A stretch of DNA of 24,344 nt from NCBI GenBank assembly GCA_003427395.1, contig BFEA01000240.1, positions 2,052,512 through 2,076,855 of the forward strand, read 5' to 3'. Shown in pieces: positions 1 through 8,034 of the stretch. This stretch comes from Chara braunii. Its lineage: Eukaryota; Streptophyta; Charophyceae; Charales; Characeae. The notes under the pieces were generated by a model. The model was not told the DNA's origin. It did no database searches and saw nothing but the letters and a program-made list of their open reading frames with translations. A program made the position numbers and the translations under genes. Position 1 is the first letter of the stretch. Each line of letters starts with the position of its first letter.

Positions 1-841
1 CTGCTGCATCGACCATTCGAACGACGACTGTCTCGTGCATGTCCCATGCAAGCAACAAGCCGGGCAGCCGTTGCCGACCTTCCACGATCATTCCAAGCGC
101 CATACCTCAGGCTGTCCGAAGGCATGCAAAGGGTTCATGCAATCCTAGCGGCCCTGTCACCGCACATTCCACATCGTCGGGCTGTAGGAGCAGCTTGCGG
201 AGCGTACCTTGGACATCGACTGCTTCCTCCGATTGCCAATGGTACGAGCAACAAGGCCGGCGTGCGCGGCGGCGGTCTCCCGAATGTGGCAGCCCGAGTC
301 CCGCCCATCTGCAGTGAGGTTCGTGAGGACATCGTCGTGAGGGGCGTCATCCCTTCAAGACGGACGAGAACATCACCTGCATGCGTGCCACGTTGCAGGC
401 TCGTCGCTCATTACGCATCGGCCATTGGTCGGTGTCATCTCCCGATTTCCCAGTCCCCCGTTCCGGCCCGACGTGTCCTCCGGCCACGTCAGTTTCCACC
501 CACAACTGGTTCAGCAGCACAACAGCCGACGACCCTGCAGCCACGTGTGTCTGCGGCATTGACGACGGCAGAGGCGCCGTGGATCAACCTGCCTGGCAGC
601 AGAGGTCATATCTGTTGCTGCTGCGGAAGGGGAGCAAGCTCCACAGATGTCCGTAGTCCTTGCATTTCCCTTCATCCCACAGTCCTCTTCATGGTAGGGT
701 TGTCGGTCATCCTTGTCATTGCCATCTTCCTGGCCTGTGTTGTTCTCCTCCTCGCTCTCGCCTTTTGCGTTGCCGTTTTCGTCCGTTTCTCGTAGGGGAC
801 GAAGGTCACGGTGTTTTTGCATTGTCATCTGCTTTGTGAGC
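1..841. other. GC-rich stretch, no supported gene
   Basis: Long open frames exist on both strands here, for example 46-795 on the plus strand, which ends in a hydrophobic run, and 511-843 on the minus strand, which is acidic. They overlap each other, and none shows a recognisable domain. In GC-rich DNA such open frames arise by chance. The stretch is probably the 5' flank or terminal part of the transposon carrying the Myb-like gene at 842, but I found no terminal inverted repeat. Confidence 0.4.
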
Positions 842-2569
842 ATGGACAGACAACATTGGGTTGAGGACGGCGAAAACGAAGGTATGGGACGTTCTCGCCA
901 GAGTTCCCAACAATCGGTGCAGTATCAAGGCTTGCACTCCGTTCCGCCATCCACCCACTTGTCCATGCTGAGTCAGGACGTTGACAAGTTCGGTGTCCCT
1001 CCTGCCTTCCCCGCGGCTGTTGGGCAACTGCCGTCATGGAGGAACGATCCGCCCGGCCTCCGAGATGTTCGACCGGGTCATGTACCTTTCTACCATGCTC
1101 GAGATGACCATGGGGGCGTGGCCGGCCGCAGCAGTTCGTCTGCCGCTATGTACTCACAACCGACTGCCGCTTACATGCCCGTGCACGGGGGCAGCACGAT
1201 CGGTGCAGGCAGTTTCACAGCGGCGCTGTGCGGGGAGTACGAAGATCCTTTCTCCGGTGGTCTCCCTAGATGGATGTCAATGGACGATCTGTCAGGACCA
1301 CAGCGGTGTTACGGGGTGACATCCAACCAGCAGTGGAATGGCGGTGTGTACAGCCATGGACAGAATGACTTATCGAGACGTGGGGCACAAAGCGGGAGTG
1401 GGCAGGGGACATTGCCACAGGGAGGAACGCCGGGGCATGGGCAATCACAAGCGACGACGGGGGCGAACGTGGACAGTGGCAGTGGTGTGCGTGAGGGGCA
1501 GGCGTGCTCTCATGCAGCCCCCCAGCAGGTCACAGTCGAGGCTGGGTCGTCCGAGTCCGTCGATCGTTTGCGTGCCGGCTTGCCACCGGCCAGCCGTGGT
1601 GAGGGAAGGGGGCGAGGTGAAGGTCGACAAGGCACAAGTGACAGCAGTGGACAAAGCGGTCGGGCAAGACAACCGGCACGGGGAGGACGTGGCAGAGGAG
1701 GGTGTACTCCACCCTCCTCTTCGTGCCCTACGGAGGCGAGTGGGAGTGGAAAGGACGTAGGGGGGCACGAGACCAATGACAACCCGACAACAGTTGACGA
1801 GGGAATGCGTAAAGGAAAACCTCCTGCCAAAAAGATAGTGCCTTGGACGATGGAGGAGTGCTTGGTGTTGGCGAAATGGCAACGTGAGGATGACGCCATG
1901 ATGGCAAATGCGTCCGCCAGGCACAAGTGCATGAAGAAGGGGGAGAGACAAGAGTGGGTGTCCGAGCGCATGAAAGAGGAAGGGATTATGAGGTCCGCTG
2001 AGGACTGCAGGAAAAAATGGTTTAACCTGGGACAGAAGCTGAAACTGCTTGTGGATAAGGTGGGGCGGTCAGGCCATCAATCGTATTGGGATATGACCGA
2101 AGAGGGGAGAGAGGCCGAAGGTCTTTATGCCACATTCGATCGACGTCTTTGGCAGGCAATGGAGTGGATGTTGCAAAGACCGTCTGGGAGGTGTGATGAA
2201 GCGATGAACTCGGACACCATGGGTGGAGCTGAAGCAGAAGGCACGGGGGGAGGTTCAGGTGACCAAGCAGGGTTAGACAGAGGAGGGTCCGACACGTCGG
2301 GAAGCAGGTCGAAGTTCAGGCGAACCAGCGGCAGCAGAGTCCATGTTGGAGATGACCCATCTTCTGTGTCGTCTGTGGGAGCTGCCATGGCTGAGTCCAC
2401 ACGTGTGTACATGGACGGTTTGGATAGAGCTGCGGCGACGATTGCTCAGGCGAACAAGGAGGGTGCGACCATCGTCACCGGGAGCATTGGCAAAATGACG
2501 ACGCAGATAGGTGCAGTCGCATCAGCCATGGGTGAGATGCAGCTCCTCGTTGGTGTGATGGGTGCCTGA
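842..2569 (+). CDS. Myb/SANT-like (trihelix-type) DNA-binding protein, probable PIF/Harbinger accessory protein
   Basis: The frame is open from 713, but the first convincing ATG is at 842 (MDRQHWVEDGENEG), giving 575 residues. Residues 1-330 are low-complexity, rich in G, S, Q and R, and probably disordered. Residues about 334-430 form a Myb/SANT-like domain: it begins PWTMEECLVLAKWQRED, has a central basic stretch, continues with SAEDCRKKWFNLGQKLKLL and ends with YWDMTEEGREAEGL. The regularly spaced tryptophans fit the trihelix/Myb_DNA-bind_4 type. A Ser/Gly-rich linker and an Ala-rich C-terminal helix (about 515-575) follow. In PIF/Harbinger transposons a protein of this kind binds the transposon ends and works with the DDE nuclease; the nuclease at 5759-7116 on the opposite strand supports that role. 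The frame has no internal stop, in contrast to the broken nuclease. A plant trihelix transcription factor is the alternative, less likely because of the neighbour. Confidence 0.7.
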   Translation: MDRQHWVEDGENEGMGRSRQSSQQSVQYQGLHSVPPSTHLSMLSQDVDKFGVPPAFPAAVGQLPSWRNDPPGLRDVRPGHVPFYHARDDHGGVAGRSSSSAAMYSQPTAAYMPVHGGSTIGAGSFTAALCGEYEDPFSGGLPRWMSMDDLSGPQRCYGVTSNQQWNGGVYSHGQNDLSRRGAQSGSGQGTLPQGGTPGHGQSQATTGANVDSGSGVREGQACSHAAPQQVTVEAGSSESVDRLRAGLPPASRGEGRGRGEGRQGTSDSSGQSGRARQPARGGRGRGGCTPPSSSCPTEASGSGKDVGGHETNDNPTTVDEGMRKGKPPAKKIVPWTMEECLVLAKWQREDDAMMANASARHKCMKKGERQEWVSERMKEEGIMRSAEDCRKKWFNLGQKLKLLVDKVGRSGHQSYWDMTEEGREAEGLYATFDRRLWQAMEWMLQRPSGRCDEAMNSDTMGGAEAEGTGGGSGDQAGLDRGGSDTSGSRSKFRRTSGSRVHVGDDPSSVSSVGAAMAESTRVYMDGLDRAAATIAQANKEGATIVTGSIGKMTTQIGAVASAMGEMQLLVGVMGA

Positions 2570-2874
2570 AATTCGGGCGGACCGCGGAGTACCGGGGGGG
2601 TGTAGGAGCACCGATCCTTCAAAGCGGTGGGTAGTGATGTGGGGAAGTAGAAGAAAAACAGGAACGTAGAAAAAAAAAAATTAAAATAACGGGGTTGTCA
2701 CATCCGTCAGCGGACCGTCACTGCTCGTGCATTGGCGCATCCATCGGTGAATTGAAGGGGTCGTGTCGGGTCCGACACCACGGTGGCTAGTCACAGGGGG
2801 GGGGGGTTGTGGGGGAGGGGGGGCTGGTCGTCAAATCCCGACTGCGGGTGGGATCTTCTGCCCTCGTCCGGAGC
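2570..2874. other. Intergenic stretch with A-rich and G-rich runs
   Basis: This follows the Myb-like stop. It contains an A-rich run near 2670-2687 that could be part of a 3' UTR, and G-runs near 2797-2822. I see no coding potential. Confidence 0.4.
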
Positions 2875-2880
2875 TATAAA
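2875..2880 (+). promoter_or_regulatory. Putative TATA box
   Basis: TATAAA followed by TTC stands in otherwise GC-rich DNA, 212 bp upstream of the ATG at 3087. With the (GA)n leader between them it looks like a core promoter for the ORF at 3087-3560. The call rests on the motif and its position only. Confidence 0.4.
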
Positions 2881-3028
2881 TTCACGGATTGGACAGAGTG
2901 ACGACATGAGATCGCCCGTGCCTGTCTCTCTGCTGGTTTGTGCTGACTGGAGCCGAAGCCCCCTTCCGAGTGCGTGTGCACACCAGTCGTGGAGAGAGCG
3001 AGAGCGAGCGACCGACCGACACACACAC

Positions 3029-3086
3029 AAAGAGAGAGAGGGAGAGAGAGAGAGAGGGAGAGAGAGAGAGAGGGAGAGAGAGAGAG
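3029..3086 (+). repeat. Imperfect (GA)n microsatellite, possible 5' leader
   Basis: The GA run is interrupted by single extra G residues about every 18 bases, preceded by a short CA run, and ends exactly at the ATG at 3087. GA/CT-rich leaders are common in plant 5' UTRs, so this may be transcribed sequence upstream of the ORF. Confidence 0.85.
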
Positions 3087-3560
3087 ATGGCGGGGGTCGA
3101 GGAGGTGGTGCGGGAGATCGTGGGCGGGAAAACCGTCGTCATCCAGGAATCGAAGTTGGAGCGTCGTTGCCACCCTCGCGGACGGATGGATTTCAGCCCT
3201 GACACGGCTGATCTCCATAGTCGTGTCCACTATGTTCTCGTGGAAGGGACTGTGGCGATGAAGATCGATGGCGGTGTCGGGTACGACAAGGAAGGCAACC
3301 TGGTGGACGTCATCCTCAACGTGAAGAAGCTGTCGGAAGTCGTCCCCGACGACTGGCGTCTCCGAGAACGTGATGTCGTCTGTGACATCGTTAGATACCT
3401 GGTGTCCGCCATAGCTGATGAACACATGGCTGCGCTTCACGACAATGCCTTCTACGTGGCGCACGTGCAGCCCCCTCTCCGGGGCAGGCAGTACTTGCGC
3501 GGCGCTGTGCAGTCGTGGTGTCCTGATGACGATCTGAAGGCTGCGCGTCGGCGGTGGTGA
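3087..3560 (+). CDS. Unrecognised 157-residue protein
   Basis: The frame is open further upstream, but 3087 is the first ATG. The product begins MAGVEEVVREIVGGKTVVIQ and ends KAARRRW. I do not recognise a family. The middle has a mixed pattern that looks like real globular protein: alternating hydrophobic strands (HSRVHYVLVEGTVAMKIDGG), then DKEGNLVDVILNVKKL, then a probable amphipathic helix (RDVVCDIVRYLVSAIADEHM). There is no signal peptide or membrane segment. It lies 0.5 kb downstream of the Myb-like gene on the same strand and between the two Harbinger genes, so it could be an extra transposon gene or captured host sequence. The upstream TATA box and GA leader support expression. An overlapping minus-strand frame (2874-3626) is also open but mostly antisense to this ORF and to the GA repeat. 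Confidence 0.45.
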   Translation: MAGVEEVVREIVGGKTVVIQESKLERRCHPRGRMDFSPDTADLHSRVHYVLVEGTVAMKIDGGVGYDKEGNLVDVILNVKKLSEVVPDDWRLRERDVVCDIVRYLVSAIADEHMAALHDNAFYVAHVQPPLRGRQYLRGAVQSWCPDDDLKAARRRW

Positions 3561-4208
3561 GTGTGAAGGGGAGTGTTGCATGTTCGGCGATGAAGCGCAA
3601 GGAAAGATGTGATGCGGTTGCGTCATGCACGAAGGTGGTTAGGACGTTACCACCCTGGCATTTTCGGGAAGCACGCTTGCGTGGACGTCGATTCACAGAT
3701 CTTTCTCTTCGGTGTGGATCGGTTGCACAGTGACACGGCAGCGCAGAAGGGAGGACAACCCCGCAAGATCATCATATGCCATGCTGCCACATCAGCAGAT
3801 ATGCTCCCGCTGATGGGTTTTCCACAGATTTGTTGCCGCCGCGCGATTAGAGGGCGAATCGGCCATCTACATGTTGGGTATGGAGCAGTTAGAGGGTGAT
3901 ATGTAGGTTGTCGCTTGGGCCACGGGTCATTTGTCGGTCGTTGCTTGCTCCGCTGCGAGGGGTATGTTGGGTGTGCAGAGGTTGGAAGATGACATGGCAG
4001 CACATAAGGGAGGAGATCCCCCGCACTGTGACGACAAGATGTGCTGCCACGTCTGCATTTGAGTCACCGTCGTGTGCTTCGGTGATCTGTCGACCGTTGT
4101 TTTTTTTTGGTTTTTCTTTTTTTCTTTTTTTTGTTACGGCAGTCGAGGAGGATAGCAGTGGGCCGCCGACGACGTGTAATGTCCCTAAAGTCATGAACCT
4201 CGATCGTC

Positions 4209-4211
<3 letters not shown>

Positions 4212-4257
<46 letters not shown>
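4212..4257 (+). repeat. (TG)23 microsatellite
   Basis: An uninterrupted run of TG dinucleotides, 46 bases long. On the two strands it gives CV-repeat or HT-repeat frames that are not real proteins. Confidence 0.97.
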
Positions 4258-4259
<2 letters not shown>

Positions 4260-4674
4260 GGCCGCAGCGAGAAGCAATCGTCCCCTGACTGCGTAGTTGT
4301 TGTTTTGTCGGCATGGGTGTCAAAACGACCACGTGTCAAGCATGTTGTGACGATGCACCGCCGGTTGGATACGTGGTAGTATTCGTGTGAGAAACAATGC
4401 CCGAAACGAGGCCGTTGTCGATGTTGGTTGGTGCTTTGAGCGCCTTGTTTTGGGGATTTTTGTGAGAACGGAGTGGAAGAAGGAAAAAATTTCGTTGTGA
4501 GAAACAATAATTGTGTTCGTCTGCCGGTCTATAATTGGTGCGGCATTGCTTGAGGGCGGATGCGTGTGTGTGGTCTTTTTCGTTTTCTTGCCGTCTGTTC
4601 TCGTCATTTTTTCGAACTTTCGAAATAATATCGTTTTTTTGGCTTGTCGCTTCTCGTCAACATTTGCATTCGTT

Positions 4675-4692
4675 ATGTATATGCATATACAT
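4675..4692. repeat. Perfect 18-bp palindrome
   Basis: ATGTATATGCATATACAT equals its own reverse complement. It is AT-rich and contains a central ATGCAT. It may be a chance product of local TA-rich sequence. Confidence 0.8.
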
Positions 4693-4859
4693 CTTCGCTT
4701 GTACATATCTGCTTCTGCCATTGATAAACGATTGAATGTGATGAAAGTATGAGCACGTTTTGAAGCTGCATCACCGCCTATTCGTTGCTCGCATTACGAA
4801 CATTTCACATCACAAATGCCATTCACATCATGAATGCCAACCACTTTCAAAGACATTCC

Positions 4860-5187
4860 GGTTCGTGACAAGTTCGAAGACATTCACATCACGAATGAGA
4901 AACATTGCGAAAGACAAATAAAAAAACAAGAGAAATGAAATTCAAACGAACTAGCACACAGTTGAAAAGTGATTTCGCAGAAATATCATTGGAATGGCAA
5001 TCGCTATCGTTCATGAAAGCATCGGTTCGTGATAGTTTTGAAGACATTCGCATCACGAATGAGAAACACTGCGAAAGACAGAGAAAAAAACGAGAGAAAT
5101 GAAATTCAAACCAACTACCACACAGTTGAAAAGTGATTTCGCGGAAATCTCATTGGAATGCCAATTGATATCGTTCATGACAGCATG
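4860..5187 (+). repeat. 164-bp tandem duplication
   Basis: Two consecutive copies start at 4860 and 5024, each opening with GGTTCGTGA. They share GACATTC(A/G)CATCACGAATG, then GAGAAATGAAATTCAAAC, then CACACAGTTGAAAAGTGATT. Differences are scattered substitutions with matching overall length. Related shorter pieces (CACATCA..AATGCC) precede the array at about 4806-4840. No convincing gene overlaps it. Confidence 0.9.
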
Positions 5188-5280
5188 ACCTCCTGTCTGC
5201 ATGTGCAACCACCGTGCTACGCAGATTGCCTGACTGATTTTGACAAACGCACATGCCCTCGCACATATGTATTGGAGAGG

Positions 5281-5391
5281 CTCCATGCGTGGACAGATGG
5301 ATAGACAGATAGATAGGTAGATAGTTAGATCGGTGGATAGATAGATCGGTGGACAGATAGTCAGATACGCAGGTGGAAGAAAGGTAGATGC

Positions 5392-5444
<53 letters not shown>

Positions 5445-5503
5445 CAGATAGATAGATAGATGGATAGACAGATCTATCTATCTATCTATCTATCTGTCTA
5501 TCC

Positions 5504-5556
<53 letters not shown>

Positions 5557-5601
5557 CCTACCTACCTACCTACCTACCTACCTACCTACCTACCTACATA
5601 C

Positions 5602-5647
<46 letters not shown>
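5281..5647. repeat. GATA/TATC foldback microsatellite
   Basis: A GATA-type array (5281-5472) is followed directly by TATC-type sequence (5473-5647). The interruption GATGGATAGACAGAT just left of the centre is mirrored by its reverse complement near 5491-5505. This indicates inverted duplication rather than two independent arrays. The right arm has a block of CCTA units at about 5556-5597 inside TATC units. The structure could fold into a hairpin more than 150 bp long. Confidence 0.9.
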
Positions 5648-5648
<1 letters not shown>

Positions 5649-5651
5649 CGG

Positions 5652-5657
5652 CGAGAG

Positions 5658-5730
<73 letters not shown>
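5652..5730 (+). repeat. (GA)n microsatellite
   Basis: A GA run of about 80 bases with two AAA interruptions near its start. It adjoins the GATA/TATC foldback and lies 30 bp beyond the stop of the minus-strand transposase. Confidence 0.95.
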
Positions 5731-5732
<2 letters not shown>

Positions 5733-5758
5733 ATTCCGTCGTCGTTTCCTGTTTGTGT

Positions 5759-7116
5759 CTATGGCGCAGCTCGCGCTTGTCTCCAGAGGTCGGCAGGTGG
5801 TCGGCCATGCACCCGCACATGGTGATTGACGTGCGAGATGAGCCTCGCCTTCGCCGCCCTACCCTCGGCGGTACCGTACAAGCCGTCCCGACGGTTCCTC
5901 AGGGGCTGCTGGACAGCCTGCTGGACACGCGGACGCCGTCGACAACGAAAGTTTCCACAGTTTGCTTGATCGTCGTCGTCGTCCGAGTCAAGGTCATCCA
6001 AGTCGACATTGATTCGCATGTCGACCATCATATTGTGCAAGATGCAGACGGCCATGAACTCCTTCATGATCGTCTTCATGTTGCCGATTTGCCGCCTCAA
6101 GAAATTTCGCCACACACCCTTCAGAAGTGCGAACGTGCGTTCGATGCAACTCCTCGCCGACGTGTGGCAATCATCAAAATTCACCTCTTGGGGCGTGCGC
6201 TCGTCTCCTCCAACCAGTGTCATCTGCCAAGGCAGGAATGGGTACCCTGCGTCCCCGAGAACGTAGCGGCGGACAGGTGTGCCGTCATGAAGAAAGGATG
6301 TGCCACCATGGAATATCCCACGCCCATCCTGCGCATACCTGTAAAGGTGCGATATGCGAACGGCACATGAATCATGCACCGATCGAGGGCACCCCACGAA
6401 AACATCCTGGATCCTGCACTCATGATCGCACACCACTTGCGCCACAAGCGAGAACTGCCTCGTGCTGTCGTAGTAGCATTCTGCCCGCTCGTTCTTTGGC
6501 TTTTCGATGTATAGATGTGTCCCATCAATCGCACCCACGCACCCTGGGAACCCTTCCTCTCGAACGCATCCATCACCTCCTGCAAACGGCGTCCTTCAGG
6601 GAACCTTATGAGGTGGCCGTACTCCTTGATGAGGGCGTCTGCAACGTCCTCGTTTCTCCTCAACGCACTCGCCAGCCCCATCCCCATCTCGTGGCTCGTC
6701 TGCCGGTAATAGCCTCTTGTGGCCCATCTGATCAACGCGCACGCGAACTTCTGTGCAGTTGGAATTGGCTGCCTCCTGTTCGTCAACTTCTGCTGAATGT
6801 GTGGCGCTATTCGCTGTGCAACTCCATAGAAGAGAGGTCGAGGGAGTCTGCAGAACTAGACGAAGACCTTGTTATGAGCCTCACCGACCTTCTGGAGATC
6901 TTTCCACGTCCCCCCATGGCAGTCCAGAACCCACATACTCCTGGATCGTCTCCTCCGTCGGTTGTTCACCCTTTCCATGACGGCGGACACAAGGGAAACG
7001 TTGTGCACGAAGCCCTCAGCGAGGAGCAGAAGAACCTCCCCCATTTCAGGGTGTGCAGCTGAACAGGATGAAGCCGCTGCATTGAGAACAGCAAGAGCCA
7101 CCCTGTTCCGCTGCAT
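5759..7116 (-). pseudogene. PIF/Harbinger DDE transposase (nuclease), disrupted
   Basis: This is the catalytic nuclease of a PIF/Harbinger transposon, which cuts and rejoins element ends at short AT-rich targets. Read on the minus strand, an N-terminal part (SMWVLDCHGGTWKDLQ) leads, through a TAG stop at 6856-6858, into CRLPRPLFYGVAQRI and RGYYRQTSHEMGMGLASALR. A frameshift at about 6558-6568 (one base missing) joins ERKG to FPGCVGAIDGTH. The DDE core follows: D at 6524-6526 in GAIDGTH, D in LGDAGYPFLPW (about 6251-6253), and E in RSCIERTFALLKGVW (about 6140-6142). After the core come LHNMMVDMRI and an acidic DDDDDQ tract. The conserved acidic triad remains, so only the two lesions are visible. 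The start is uncertain: ATG at 7116 is chosen and 7146 is possible. The unbroken upstream frame runs across a poly(C) tract and is unlikely to be coding. Total length of about 450 codons fits the family. It is convergent with the Myb-like gene at 842-2569. Confidence 0.85.
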
Positions 7117-7265
7117 CACCAACTGTATAACAATAAAAACAACCATGAACAAATGGTCGTAATTGTCAACCTCATTGTCGCCTACCACACCTTGCCCTGC
7201 CCAACGTCTTCCACAACGATGTCCATGGGCTTCACAACGGCGCACAACGTCTCCCAATACCACCG

Positions 7266-7267
<2 letters not shown>

Positions 7268-7298
<31 letters not shown>
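7268..7298 (+). repeat. Poly(C) homopolymer, 31 bases
   Basis: An uninterrupted run of C upstream of the transposase (G-run on its coding strand). A homopolymer of this length is prone to sequencing and assembly error, so nearby frames should not be trusted. Confidence 0.95.
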
Positions 7299-8019
7299 TG
7301 AAACACAGAGCTATGTCGCAGACGACAGAGACATGCAACCGCGGCGATACCCCGATCCGTAGGCGCGACCTTCAACAACGATCGGCTATGGCGGATATAT
7401 CGACTGTGACGAACACGGGTGCGTTGCCCGAAACAGCCACGGACTCCGAGAGAGCATGCTAGTTGCACCCCACATCACCTTCGCCCTTTCCCAGGTGGGA
7501 CCGTGGAATCCCGTGGTTCCACCGTGGATACAAACAAGGAGGTCGATAACGGTCGAAATGTCCCCTGGAACAACCGGCCCGCAACGGCCGTGACAAACGG
7601 TCACAAAAGGGCTGCATCGGTTCCCCAACTGAAGTCGACCCCTTCTGTCGGGTGTTGCCCACCCACGATGCCACACGCCACACAACGTCGCCCAAGGACA
7701 GCGGCGTGGAATGGCGTCTTGTACCCAGGTCCACAGCAGCACCACCGAACGCCCATAACGCCTTGCCCGAATTGGAAAGTCCTCTGCCACTTTCCTGTTC
7801 GGGAAACCGAAACGACCGGGGATGGAAAAAAAAACGGGCGCGGTGGGATCCCTTCCAACTCCGTCTCTCCGCTGGCGAAGGAAAATTGTCGTCGGCGGTG
7901 GGAAAGACGAAAATCGTCTGCGTGGCTGTGGGGTCCAACCCTAACTCAACGGAGAGTGGTCAAGCGTAAGGGACGTAGTATTGGAGAAAATGGATTTACT
8001 TCTGTTTTTTTTTTGTAGG
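7299..8019. other. Stretch without recognised genes
   Basis: Overlapping open frames of 60-200 codons occur in several frames on both strands, but none has a known motif. It ends in a T-run (about 8004-8014) immediately before the LINE A target-site duplication. It is probably Harbinger flank or unidentified repeat DNA. Confidence 0.35.
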
Positions 8020-8034
8020 AAAAAGTCATGATCA
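8020..8034 (+). repeat. Left target-site duplication of LINE A
   Basis: AAAAAGTCATGATCA; the partner copy is at 10670-10684. Only the ten bases after the A-run are really informative, and one of those differs (T versus C). Confidence 0.6.

Larger units (their letters stand above)
3561..4859. other. Non-coding, microsatellite-rich stretch
   Basis: No open frame here looks like a gene. It holds T-rich tracts (about 4099-4131), a long TG microsatellite and an 18-bp palindrome, and becomes AT-richer after about 4430. Short loosely similar segments near 3730-3780 and 3990-4030 (both with CAC, a GACACGGCAGC-like stretch and GGGAGGA) hint at an old internal duplication. Confidence 0.4.

Noticed and set aside
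46-795. 249-residue frame with a hydrophobic C-terminus
   Set aside because: No motif, competing open frames on the other strand, and GC-rich composition; it overlaps the upstream extension of the Myb-like frame.
5460-5825. Ile/Tyr/Leu/Ser-repeat protein frame
   Set aside because: It is the translation of TATC and GA microsatellites.
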